Notes under the pieces: generated by a model | Told to the model about the DNA's origin: nothing | Seen by the model: the letters and a program-made list of their open reading frames with translations, nothing else | The model's database searches: none | Position numbers and translations under genes: made by a program | Source of the DNA: CAZOWM01 sp964583615 | Lineage (GTDB): Bacteria; Spirochaetota; B62-G9; DRHN01 | Assembly (NCBI GenBank): GCA_964583615.1 | Contig: CAZOWM010000002.1 | Span: forward strand, 55,107-119,106 | Reading direction: 5' to 3' | DNA length: 64,000 nt | In this document: in pieces, positions 42,831-51,416 of the stretch | Layout: every line of letters begins with the position of its first letter | How positions within the stretch are numbered: the first letter of the stretch is position 1

Positions 42831-43105
42831 GTTTCGAGGTGGTGAACCGCATCGAAGACCCGAAGTACATCTTCGACCTTCGGCTGGTAGACGACAGAGA
42901 CCGCACCTATTCCATCTGCGCCGAGGCATATGCGTACTTCGGTCCCATCGAAGAAACCTGTACGATGGCTGATCTGTATCCGGATGTCAAGCGAACCTTC
43001 ACGATGTCACACGACGTACCGATGAACGCGAAAGACCTGTGGCTTGAGGTCACAGACCTGAACGTGCCGCCGAAGGAAAAGAAATACATCGATCTCGGAA
43101 TCTGA
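42776..43105 (+). pseudogene. DUF4352-like C-terminal fragment
   Basis: In a frame different from the barrel fragment, about 42776-43105 encodes EYTEATLETRGKFVTIRFEV, then VNRIEDPKYIFDLRLVDD and a C-terminal LWLEVTDLNVPP ending at a stop. This matches the telokin-like DUF4352 fold (a G-x-F-V-x-V-x-x-x-V-x-N pattern). The signal peptide and start are missing. Either the start has been lost, or a GTG at 42839 is used to make an 88-residue stub. Confidence 0.45.
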
Positions 43106-43677
43106 AATCTCGAAATCTGAAAAGCCCATGCTTTCATCACCGGGAAGGTATAACCTGTGCACACTGTCTTTTTCATAGTAAACTTTCGATTTTGAAAGCT
43201 GCGCCTGTGGGGGCCTGAAAAGAAATTGTGCGGCCTCCTGAAGGCATACTTTCCGAACTGACTGATAAGGTCGTCGAAGGGGTTGAGCAAGGGCTAAAAC
43301 CACTTCAGCAAAAAGGCCTTTTAACCGTCGGGTTAAAAATAAAGCACGATCATCTTCCCTTTTACTGTAAGTGGGTTCTTGTCGTCTCCATCGCGGGTTA
43401 TTCTTCGTCAATATAGACAGCTCCTTTGGACAACCCGACACCGATCTCGATTTTTCGACTCATTCGCAGCGGAAAAGCAGACCCTCTCACAGAACAACTT
43501 GGGTGTAAAATACTTCGTTTCTCCTTGTCTCACAAAATGTCGGATAATTAACCGCATCTTCTGTAGTATCGATATCCTGAGACCTCATGGAATGATTATT
43601 CACAAGTCGATTCTTTTTCCCTATACGGTGTAAAATATTGCATATAAAGCCGAATTACTGAAGCATTTGCGATAAAC
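43106..43677. other. Intergenic region, no gene recognised
   Basis: This region of 572 bases has short frames on both strands, none with a recognisable product or good ribosome-binding site. The first 100 bases include a small AATCTGAAA/AATCTGAAA direct repeat. It continues the debris zone that begins at the gap. Confidence 0.5.
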
Positions 43678-44022
43678 TTAATCGAGCTTTCCCATTTCAT
43701 CGAGAAGTTTGATGACGCGAAGTGATTCCGCTGTGCCTGTTGTGCCGCACATTGCCACCACCACGGAAATCGTTTCAAGTATCTCTTCTTTTGTTGCACC
43801 TGCCTCCAGTGCCCTCGTGGTTTGTGCGAGAATACAACTTGTGCAGCTGGCCCGTAGTGCGACAGCGAGGGCTATAAGATATTTTGTTTTTGCATCAAGA
43901 GCGCCGTCATTATAGACCGTAGCGAGCATGTCGAGCACTGCAGAACCGACTTCGGGAAGGACCTGTTTAAACCGCTCAAACAGTCGAATGCGTTCTTCGT
44001 TCAATTCCAGTTGTTTTTCCAT
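43678..44022 (-). CDS. Carboxymuconolactone decarboxylase/AhpD-family protein
   Basis: This protein of 114 residues has a helical AhpD-like fold with the CxxC redox pair in ASCTSCILAQT (about residue 60) and the following histidine position replaced by Gln/Thr. Such proteins act as alkylhydroperoxidase partners or as lactone decarboxylases; the CxxC favours redox chemistry. AAAGGAG precedes the ATG. It is the last gene of the LacI-controlled importer operon. Confidence 0.85.
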   Translation of the reverse strand: MEKQLELNEERIRLFERFKQVLPEVGSAVLDMLATVYNDGALDAKTKYLIALAVALRASCTSCILAQTTRALEAGATKEEILETISVVVAMCGTTGTAESLRVIKLLDEMGKLD

Positions 44023-44114
44023 ATGTTTCTCCTTTCTTTATAATATTTCTTTGTAAATACAACTATTTTCCATAAGAGATTTTCTTGATCCCGTGCAGAA
44101 AAACCATACAAACA

Positions 44115-45113
44115 CTATTTCGGGAGAAGGATCTTATTTATGAGAGACACACGTGACTTATCGATAAGTATTGCAATAAGAATAAATATCCCGCGAAGGG
44201 TCAACCGTATATATGGATTCATATCAAGAAGCATGAGCCCGACATCAATCATGATGATCAACAAGGTACCACCAGTTGCCCCGCCTATAGTTCCGCGCCC
44301 TCCTGACATGGAAACCCCACCGATGATTGCTCCAGCAAATGAAAGGAATACATACCCATCAACAATATCGGGTGAAACAGCATTTGTATACCCCGCATAG
44401 AGCATTCCACTTATACCCGCCAAAACTCCCGACAGAGTAAACGCAATGATGATCGTATTCCCGACGTTGATTCCCAACCGAGTGGCTGCTGACGGTCCGC
44501 CTCCCACGGCATATATTTTTTTCCCAAAACGAATATGATTGAGCAGAAAAAAGAGTAAAAATATGAAAACAATCATTATAAAAATGCTCATTTTTATCCC
44601 AAGAATCTCATACTGCCCGGAAAACAAGAATATTCCGGGCAATTCCTTTGCCATTATGGTTCTCTCAATAAAATAATAACGCTGCCACCGAAAAATGAAG
44701 TATGTTGCCAGTGTCACGAGAAATGAGGTGAGCTTTAACTTCCCAACTAAAAATCCATTGAATGCACCAAGCAGACCGCCAATAAGACACACGATAATCA
44801 CACTCAGAAACCCGGGGATTTGCCCTGGGAACCATCTATAGTACAGAGTACTCGTCAGAATAGTCGAGAGACCGGCAATCTGAGCGATTGACAGGTCCAG
44901 ATTCCCGCTGATCAGAAGTATGGCCTGTCCAAACACAAGAAAGACCGCGCAGGAGGAAACATAGAGAACAAAATGGATCCCTTCCAAAGTAAAAAACGCA
45001 GGCACAATGACTGAAAAGACAAAAAAGAAGGTAATAAATAAAAACCAGACCAGATTCCTTAATGCGAATAACCCTATTCTCTCCAAAAACAATCGAATCG
45101 TTTTATTATTCAC
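44115..45113 (-). CDS. Sugar ABC transporter permease (RbsC/FrcC family)
   Basis: This protein of 332 residues is an integral permease. It carries LISGNLDLSIAQIAGLSTIL and FAGAIIGGVSMSGGRGTIGGATGG, the conserved membrane motifs. There is only one permease in this operon, so it probably forms a homodimer, unlike the operon at 36738-38717. It begins 64 bases after the ATPase stop. Confidence 0.92.
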   Translation of the reverse strand: MNNKTIRLFLERIGLFALRNLVWFLFITFFFVFSVIVPAFFTLEGIHFVLYVSSCAVFLVFGQAILLISGNLDLSIAQIAGLSTILTSTLYYRWFPGQIPGFLSVIIVCLIGGLLGAFNGFLVGKLKLTSFLVTLATYFIFRWQRYYFIERTIMAKELPGIFLFSGQYEILGIKMSIFIMIVFIFLLFFLLNHIRFGKKIYAVGGGPSAATRLGINVGNTIIIAFTLSGVLAGISGMLYAGYTNAVSPDIVDGYVFLSFAGAIIGGVSMSGGRGTIGGATGGTLLIIMIDVGLMLLDMNPYIRLTLRGIFILIAILIDKSRVSLINKILLPK

Positions 45114-45176
45114 TTCAATACTCCGTATAGATAATAAAATTCAATTTCCACCTGAACGGAATGATTCTGATATTTC

Positions 45177-45926
45177 TTATGAACTGATAAGCACTTTACG
45201 AAGTTCTTCGAGTGTAGTTTTTTCTTTCTCGATATCTACTATTTTCTGCCCAAGAGAGAGAACAATAAATCGGTCAGCGATATCATATACGAGATTGACA
45301 TCATGCATCACAAGCACAACAACGATACCTCTTTTTTTCAGTTCGCGAATAAATTGAATGACCCTTTCTGTACCCTTGAGTGAAAGCGCAGCAGTGGGCT
45401 CATCTAATATGACAATCTTCGCATTGAAGTACATTGCTCTCGATATTGCGATGCCCTGCCGTTCCCCACCTGAACAGAATTTGGCCTGTTGATCAGGCGT
45501 GCCGATGTTGAGACCCAGGTTTTTCGTTAATTCAACTGTTTCTTCACGCATTTTCCTTTTATCAAGTATATTTATAGGCCCGAATGACTTGGTGAGCTCC
45601 CTATCGAGAAAAATATTCTCCATAACGCTCATTTCGCTGATTGTCGCAGTATCCTGATACACCATTTCAATCCCAAGCTCACGCGCTTCTGATGGCGAAT
45701 GAATGTCTACCCGTTTGCCATCTATATAGACATTTCCCTCACTCGGTTTAATGAAACCCACCAGAATATGCATCAATGTAGATTTTCCTGCTCCGTTGTC
45801 TCCTATCAACGCAACAACCTCACCCTGATTGGCTTCTAGATCCACACCCTTGAGCGCATGGACTCTTTCAAACCATTTGTGAATTTTCTCCATTTTCAAC
45901 AATGGTGAGGTCATGGAACTCTCCAC
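45177..45926 (-). CDS. Sugar ABC transporter ATPase, single domain (FrcA type)
   Basis: This protein of 249 residues has one ATPase domain only. Walker A GDNGAGKST, signature CSGGERQG (first residue Cys instead of Leu), Walker B IVILDEP and a switch histidine in VMHDVN. Single-domain ATPases with RbsC-type permeases are known from the fructose (Frc) importers. It is probably a homodimer. Confidence 0.92.
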   Translation of the reverse strand: MESSMTSPLLKMEKIHKWFERVHALKGVDLEANQGEVVALIGDNGAGKSTLMHILVGFIKPSEGNVYIDGKRVDIHSPSEARELGIEMVYQDTATISEMSVMENIFLDRELTKSFGPINILDKRKMREETVELTKNLGLNIGTPDQQAKFCSGGERQGIAISRAMYFNAKIVILDEPTAALSLKGTERVIQFIRELKKRGIVVVLVMHDVNLVYDIADRFIVLSLGQKIVDIEKEKTTLEELRKVLISS

Positions 45927-46003
45927 TATAAATTTTACAATGGATTTTTTTGAATAACACGGCGAAAAATCGTTTCACCGTGTTATTCTTTTTTCGTTTA
46001 AAC

Positions 46004-46018
46004 CGTATCTGATACTCG
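46004..46018. promoter_or_regulatory. GTATCTGATAC operator copy between ATPase and binding-protein genes
   Basis: An 11-base palindrome GTATC-T-GATAC (46006-46016) shares its whole core with the operator upstream of the LacI-family gene at 48981-49013. It lies about 30 bases after the binding-protein stop, inside the operon. It could be a second repressor site affecting the permease/ATPase part or a DNA-looping site. Confidence 0.5.
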
Positions 46019-46046
46019 TTCCAAATGGTTTCGTACAGGCATACCA

Positions 46047-47192
46047 TTATTTAAACATGAGTCTCGCCCACAAGGTCGGATCATCACAATTTTCTGGAGT
46101 CACGAGATTTGGATGCGGCACGAAGCAGAGATGATTATACTCATAGTGTTCCGAGTCTAAATCATGTGACATGATAACCCGTGCCGGCGCCCATTGGTTA
46201 CTGTTTTCCCATGGATTAACGCCGCTGTGCAATTTTCCTGTAAGGTTCAGGTCATCCTCAGTAACCGTCCCAACTTCGGGAAGTGCTGATTCCCCATGTT
46301 GGAGATAATCCACCATGTACTTGACTGCAATTGCGTTGTAGAACTGAGTCGGTTGATCGACTCCAAGATCTGAATACCCTTCCTCCATGAAATCAAGGAG
46401 TGCAGCATTCGCATCCAGGTGCACGATATACACATCATCCGGTCCATACCCAAGTTCCTTCACCGCGAGTATAGCACCCTGTCCAAGCCCGCTGTTGATT
46501 CCATATATGGCATCAAATTTGCGGCCGCCTCGTATTGCAGACAATGTTGCTGTCTTCCCCTCATCAGGAACTGCCTTTTCTGTAAGTTGATCAAAGACCT
46601 TTATGTTCGGATATTTTTTCACCACTTGATGAAACCCGTCGTGTCGTTTTCTGTTTTGGATATTTCCTGGCATTGTCCACAATAGTAGGACGTTCCCCTT
46701 CGGCTCACCGTATTTTTCTTCAAGGTACTTGACAACGTTCTCACCACAAATCGAACCTGCCTCCAAACTGCTGAAGCTCACCGACATAATTATGTCGGGG
46801 TTGTCCACATCGACATTTGTCGTCATAACCGGAACGTTCTTTTCTTTTGCTAATCTGACGATCTCGTTACCAGCTGCGTCACTGATTGGTGTGACAATGA
46901 TACCATCAACACCTTGAAGCAACAATGCTCTGCATGCGCTGATCTGCGCTTCGGTCGTCAGCTCTTCGGGTTTCTGAATGATGTGGTCAATTCCGTTGTC
47001 CTCGCAATACCACGTAAAACCAGCGTCATACGCCTCCATCCACTGAATCTTGTAGGGATACGTAATGAGCCCTAACTTGATGTCCTCTTTTGCAGGTGTT
47101 CCTGCACCTTCTTTGCTTTCGGCAGGAAAAACAATACACGGAACAGCCAGCAACAAAAAGATCAGAAAAAATGTGACAGTTGTTCGGTTCAT
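46047..47192 (-). CDS. Sugar ABC transporter periplasmic binding protein
   Basis: This protein of 381 residues is of the RbsB class. A signal peptide ending near LAVPCIVFPAES is followed by the binding fold: LLLQGVDGIIVTPISDAAG, NVPVMTTNVDVDNPD, and GRKFDAIYGINSGLGQG. The start has AGGAGGG. It precedes the single-domain ATPase and is preceded by the ureidoglycolate-lyase-like gene. The ligand is unknown. Confidence 0.92.
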   Translation of the reverse strand: MNRTTVTFFLIFLLLAVPCIVFPAESKEGAGTPAKEDIKLGLITYPYKIQWMEAYDAGFTWYCEDNGIDHIIQKPEELTTEAQISACRALLLQGVDGIIVTPISDAAGNEIVRLAKEKNVPVMTTNVDVDNPDIIMSVSFSSLEAGSICGENVVKYLEEKYGEPKGNVLLLWTMPGNIQNRKRHDGFHQVVKKYPNIKVFDQLTEKAVPDEGKTATLSAIRGGRKFDAIYGINSGLGQGAILAVKELGYGPDDVYIVHLDANAALLDFMEEGYSDLGVDQPTQFYNAIAVKYMVDYLQHGESALPEVGTVTEDDLNLTGKLHSGVNPWENSNQWAPARVIMSHDLDSEHYEYNHLCFVPHPNLVTPENCDDPTLWARLMFK

Positions 47193-47301
47193 AGAACCCT
47201 CCTTATAGTATTTATATTCAATCTATCTTTTGATAAAATGTTGTTTTATCAGTAATTCTCAAAAAACAACGGGATAAGAATCCTGTAGATTGCATTTTCA
47301 T

Positions 47302-47865
47302 TCATATTTCGAGTGTGTATTCTATCCCAATGTCGACTCTATCAAAGTCGACAAGCGCACCCTTTCGCACAAGGCCAATACGCGCGCTGTCATACAGAGG
47401 TATGGGTGGCCAATGCCATGTACCTTTCCATAGCGAAATGCCCAGGGTACTGTCAAAAAGGAATGCTCGAGTCTGCGAGAGATCCGGCATACTTTTTGAA
47501 TTATCCGGTGGTGCCATTATAAAAATCACGTCGCCTTCCATGAAGAAAAATGTCTCTGTAGTGAGAGGGTGACGTTCCATTTTTGTAACCGTTGTGCCGC
47601 CCTTAAAACCTTTGAGCCAACCCGGTATCCCTTTTGTTTTTTCAACCTCTGCCATTATTTCTTCCGACACTCTTTTGATCTTGCAGTAACAAAGATCAAT
47701 CTTTTCATTATCTTCTCCAAGATCGACGTTATAGGACCAGCATCGTACAAATGTTATATCCTCGGATGGTTCGCCCTTCTCCAATCCGAAAATTTGCCCG
47801 TAGGGTTTGAAACTTTGCTCAGAGACATTCTTAAACGCCTCGACTCTTAATGTTTTCTTCTCCAT
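47302..47865 (-). CDS. Ureidoglycolate lyase-like (AllA-family) cupin protein
   Basis: This protein of 187 residues resembles ureidoglycolate lyase. The family pattern E-R-H-P-L-x-x-x-x-F is present as MERHPLTTETFFFMEG, and the W-H-x-x-P motif is in GTWHWPPIPL. AllA is a cupin that splits ureidoglycolate into glyoxylate and urea, but family members occur in other small-molecule pathways. No other purine-catabolism gene is near; the sugar-type ABC context suggests a different substrate, perhaps a sugar-derived hydroxy acid. It follows the LacI gene by 64 bases. Confidence 0.8.
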   Translation of the reverse strand: MEKKTLRVEAFKNVSEQSFKPYGQIFGLEKGEPSEDITFVRCWSYNVDLGEDNEKIDLCYCKIKRVSEEIMAEVEKTKGIPGWLKGFKGGTTVTKMERHPLTTETFFFMEGDVIFIMAPPDNSKSMPDLSQTRAFLFDSTLGISLWKGTWHWPPIPLYDSARIGLVRKGALVDFDRVDIGIEYTLEI

Positions 47866-47929
47866 TTATCTTTTCTCCTTTCTCTTTGATGTAGAAATCC
47901 TTTTCACAATACGAACATTGTACACGTGA

Positions 47930-48955
47930 CTATTTCGTCGAATTCCTTATGATCATACTCACCGGAAAAACAATGTCCTTCTTAGGGAGTGATTTTTTTT
48001 TGATCAATTTATCCAAAATTATCAGTGCTGCCTTTGTTCCGATATCAGAAACCGGCTGTACTATGACAGTAGGTTGTGGTGAAATAAGCTCAGCATCATA
48101 TAAATCGTCAAAACCAATAAATGAAACCTGTTTGGGTATTTCAATCCCCTTGTATTTCAATATTCTCAATGCATAAAAACTCAGCGTATTTGCCGTGCAA
48201 AATACCGCACTAAATCGATTGATCCCTTCAAATAGATTGAGCTGCGACTCAATATCAATCTCCCGTTCCCGAGACTCCAACTCAATCCGGTCGCCTGTTT
48301 GTCTTTCAATGCCTGCATCCTTGCTGGCTTGAAAAAAACCCTTTTCACGATCACGAACATTTGGAAGTGGAATTTTAGAGGTCACCACAACGAGACTCTT
48401 ATGTCCCATATTCACGAGGTGTTTTCCGGCATCGTAACCACCCTGATAATTATCTACAAGCACAGAGGGAATACCAAATGCCGGCGGAAGCGCTCTATCG
48501 ACACAGACGCACGGAATCTTTCTTTTTTTTATTTTCTCAAAGATATTGCTGAAGCCCATATGCATATCAATAGTTGGGGAAATAATCAAACCATCGACCT
48601 GCTTCTCCATTAACAATTCAAAATATTCTTTCTCCTTATCTAAAGATTCATCGGAGTTACATATGATGAGTGCGTACCCCATACTGCTCGCTTGATTCTC
48701 AATTGACTTCGCCAACACACTGTAGAAGTGATTTCTGATGTCGGTTAAAAGCAGGCCGATTGTATGTGTTTTTCCGCTCACCATGCTGCGAGCTAAGCTG
48801 CTCGGTCGGTAATCATACTCCTCAATCACACTACAAATCTTCTTTCTGGCCTCCTTGCTTACATATCCGTATTTTCTAATCACCCGAGATACTGTTGCTC
48901 GCGAATAACCTGAGGCCGCTGCAATTGTATCTATATTTATTGTGTTTTTCGCCAT
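47930..48955 (-). CDS. LacI-family transcriptional regulator
   Basis: This protein of 341 residues has an N-terminal helix-turn-helix (IDTIAAASGYSRATVSRVI, about residues 8-27), the hinge helix around YRPSSLARSMVSG, and a periplasmic-binding-protein-like ligand domain (GLLLTDIRNHFYSVLAKSI onward). It is the first gene of the operon with the AllA-like protein and the sugar ABC importer, so it probably represses that operon and itself until the imported ligand appears. A near-perfect 33-base palindrome lies 26 bases upstream of its start. Confidence 0.94.
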   Translation of the reverse strand: MAKNTINIDTIAAASGYSRATVSRVIRKYGYVSKEARKKICSVIEEYDYRPSSLARSMVSGKTHTIGLLLTDIRNHFYSVLAKSIENQASSMGYALIICNSDESLDKEKEYFELLMEKQVDGLIISPTIDMHMGFSNIFEKIKKRKIPCVCVDRALPPAFGIPSVLVDNYQGGYDAGKHLVNMGHKSLVVVTSKIPLPNVRDREKGFFQASKDAGIERQTGDRIELESREREIDIESQLNLFEGINRFSAVFCTANTLSFYALRILKYKGIEIPKQVSFIGFDDLYDAELISPQPTVIVQPVSDIGTKAALIILDKLIKKKSLPKKDIVFPVSMIIRNSTK

Positions 48956-48980
48956 GGTGCTTATGTGTTAATAAATGTAA

Positions 48981-49013
48981 ATATGAGAGCGGTATCTGAT
49001 ACCGGTCTCATAT
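48981..49013. promoter_or_regulatory. LacI-family operator palindrome
   Basis: A 33-base palindrome with a single arm mismatch is centred on T48997; its core is CGGTATC-T-GATACCG. It sits in the promoter region of the LacI-family gene, where autorepression is expected. The core recurs at 46006-46016. Confidence 0.75.
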
Positions 49014-49663
49014 TCTATCAAATACTCCCTTAATGTGTCAACACTTTTTTAAAAAAAAATCTAGGGGAGAGATGAGCGTGGATTGGTTACAAGCCTTCAA
49101 GTACTTTGTTCACCGCGTAAGGATCAGTAATAACCGTACTTACTTTCTTTTCTCATTGTTTATAAACTGGCAAACGCTCTCCCTGCACAGGTGGAAAAGG
49201 ACCACGACAGTCCACGTTTACAGCAGAGAGTCAATATTCAGGATCGCTTCCAAGATTTTCCATTGGGATTACACCCTTAAAACCCCTGCAGCCGGAACTG
49301 CTCTGGTGAATAACACGTCTTCTATTTTTCACATTGAAGAGCTTGGGTGGTCTGATTGGTTGGATGAGAGCCAAAAAATGTGAACCGAAATGTGTTGACC
49401 GATAATAAACCCGGGAGTATATTCGCACAGTTGAACCAAGAAAAGGTATCCAGTTTTTCATTCTGGCGATGTTTTCAAGAAGCGCCGGGATGAAGCAACT
49501 GCAACAGATGGCTGGATGTTTTGCTTCACGGAAGCAGTTTAAAAGTCACAGAACACTCTTACAAAGATTCTATCGACCTTCCTGATGCCTGGATGAACTG
49601 AGATTCCAGGCACTTCCCAAGCTGCAGCTTCAACGCACATTACTCGTTTCAAAAAGGAATAAT
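49014..49663. other. Intergenic region, no gene recognised
   Basis: This stretch of 650 bases separates the LacI gene from the divergent helicase gene. A frame of 116 codons from 49033 (plus) has no recognisable family, no ribosome-binding site and poor coding character. The final 40 bases contain the AAAGG site of the helicase gene. Confidence 0.5.
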
Positions 49664-51073
49664 ATGAACAGAGAAAATTTCAACGTGCTCGGTATAATCG
49701 AGCCCATTCAGCGCGCACTGAGTGCTGAGAACATTAGCGACCCCACCCCTGTCCAGCTGGAGGCCATCCCACTTGTTCTGGGAGGCCATGACGTGATGGG
49801 GTGCGCGCAGACCGGCAGCGGGAAAACAGCCGCTTATGCACTCCCCATGCTGCAGATTTTGCTGAAGACCAGAACAAGCCCGGTCAGAGGGTCCACACGC
49901 GCCCTTGTTCTGGCCCCGACACGAGAGCTGGCGGATCAGGTTGCCGGCTGCTTTTCGTCGTTCGGAAGGTACCTCGGCCTACGGGTCGCGGCCGTGTACG
50001 GTGGCGTGAGTAGAAAAACACAGGTCAATATCCTCTCCAGGGGGGTGGACATACTTGTTGCAACACCAGGCAGGCTCCTGGACTTGATGGAAGATCGAAA
50101 GATCCTGCTGGGGAGGACAGAAATCGTGGTCCTGGATGAGGCGGACAGGATGCTTGACATGGGGTTCATTCTCGACATCAAGAAAATCGCCGCCGCGATT
50201 CCTGCACGGCGCCAGACGTTGCTCTTTTCGGCGACTCTGCCGCCGGCGATTATGGATCTGGCCGCGGATTTTCTCCAGCAACCCAGGTACGTGGAAATCG
50301 CTTCAAGCACACGTGAAGATCCACAGATCAAGCAAAAGGTGCTGTTTGTGAATAGAGATAAAAAAAACGCACTGCTGATGCGGCTTCTGGCTGACCAGGA
50401 AATTTCCCGGGTTTTGGTCTTTACCCGCACAAAGTACAGAGCGAACAATCTTTCCAGACAGCTTTCCCAGAAGCGCGTAAAAACCGACGTGCTTCACAGC
50501 GACAAAACCCAGGGAGCCCGCCAGAAGGCTCTGCAAAGCTTCCACGCGGGGCATATCCGGGTTCTTGTTGCCACCGACATTGCGGCCCGGGGCATCGATG
50601 TCGACGATATCGATCACGTCATCAACTACGAGCTTCCCATAGAGCCGGAGCTGTACATTCACCGCATCGGCCGGACTGCGCGGGCCGGAAAACAGGGAAC
50701 CGCCCTTTCCTTCTGTGATGCCTCGGAAGTGAAATACCTCCGGCAGATCGAAAAGGTCTTAAAGAAGCAACTGCCTGTGTTGAAGGAACAACCGTTTCAC
50801 TCTCCGGGAGCCGCAGCGGCGGGCAAATCCTCCGCATGGAAACAGCACTCAGACAAGGTGTCGGTGGGCAGACCGTCAACAGGAAAACAAAAACAGGGCA
50901 CAATGGCCATAGACAAACAAGCGAGAGGCGACTCGCCTGCAGGAAAACAATCTGGTGGAAACCGCAAGCCCGGCCTGCCGCACCGCACGCAGGACGCGCG
51001 GAGCCGCGGTTGGAAATCCTCAAAAAAGGAAAACAGGCCACGGTATGCCCGTGTAGGAAGCATTGGATCCTAG
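49664..51073 (+). CDS. rhlE: DEAD-box ATP-dependent RNA helicase (RhlE type)
   Basis: This protein of 469 residues unwinds RNA duplexes in the cytosol, often in ribosome assembly or cold adaptation. Motifs in order: Q-motif (PTPVQLEAIP), I AQTGSGKTAA, Ia PTRELA, TPGR, II DEAD (VLDEADRMLDMGF), III SAT, then IV to VI including ATDIAARGIDVDD and YIHRIGRTARAG. After about residue 380 the tail is basic and repetitive (glycine-lysine and glutamine rich), likely an RNA-binding extension. The start has AAAGG 7 bases upstream. Confidence 0.95.
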   Translation: MNRENFNVLGIIEPIQRALSAENISDPTPVQLEAIPLVLGGHDVMGCAQTGSGKTAAYALPMLQILLKTRTSPVRGSTRALVLAPTRELADQVAGCFSSFGRYLGLRVAAVYGGVSRKTQVNILSRGVDILVATPGRLLDLMEDRKILLGRTEIVVLDEADRMLDMGFILDIKKIAAAIPARRQTLLFSATLPPAIMDLAADFLQQPRYVEIASSTREDPQIKQKVLFVNRDKKNALLMRLLADQEISRVLVFTRTKYRANNLSRQLSQKRVKTDVLHSDKTQGARQKALQSFHAGHIRVLVATDIAARGIDVDDIDHVINYELPIEPELYIHRIGRTARAGKQGTALSFCDASEVKYLRQIEKVLKKQLPVLKEQPFHSPGAAAAGKSSAWKQHSDKVSVGRPSTGKQKQGTMAIDKQARGDSPAGKQSGGNRKPGLPHRTQDARSRGWKSSKKENRPRYARVGSIGS

Positions 51074-51214
51074 TCGTGCATCATGGAAAAAATATGATAT
51101 TTTTATTGCGTACTCGGAATTTCGGCATTACACTATTGTTAAAGGTCATATTTAACCGTGTGTGAGTCCTTCCTTTCTGGGGCGCACTTGACTGTAGCTT
51201 TCAGGCTATTCTCT

Positions 51215-51286
51215 CAACACTCGCCTTTACCGTCTTGACTGAATAACCCCGGTTAAATCAGCCTTATATTGGAAAGGTGAGTGTTG
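51215..51286. ncRNA. Long stem-loop between rhlE and the radical SAM gene
   Basis: CAACACTCGCCTTT (51215-51228) pairs with AAAGGTGAGTGTTG (51273-51286), 14 pairs with one possible G-U. Inside are further pairings, CTGA-TAACC (51239-51248) with GGTTA-TCAG (51251-51261), making a nested hairpin. No T-run follows. It may be a structured leader RNA or processing site; no known family is recognised. Confidence 0.45.
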
Positions 51287-51416
51287 TCTGTCCGTTGCCC
51301 CAGCGGAAAATGTGCACATTGTGTTTTCGATTCGGGAATGCGAGATAGAGAAGCGCGAGATTCTCGAAAAAACGTGTAGACGTTTTTTTCCAAATTTATA
51401 AGAAGGCGGTAAAACC

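Noticed and set aside
43228..43416. Open frame of 62 codons near the debris zone
   Set aside because: No recognisable product and no Shine-Dalgarno; likely chance.
49033..49383. Open frame of 116 codons between lacI and rhlE genes
   Set aside because: No family, no ribosome-binding site, and basic/aromatic-rich composition typical of random AT-rich frames.
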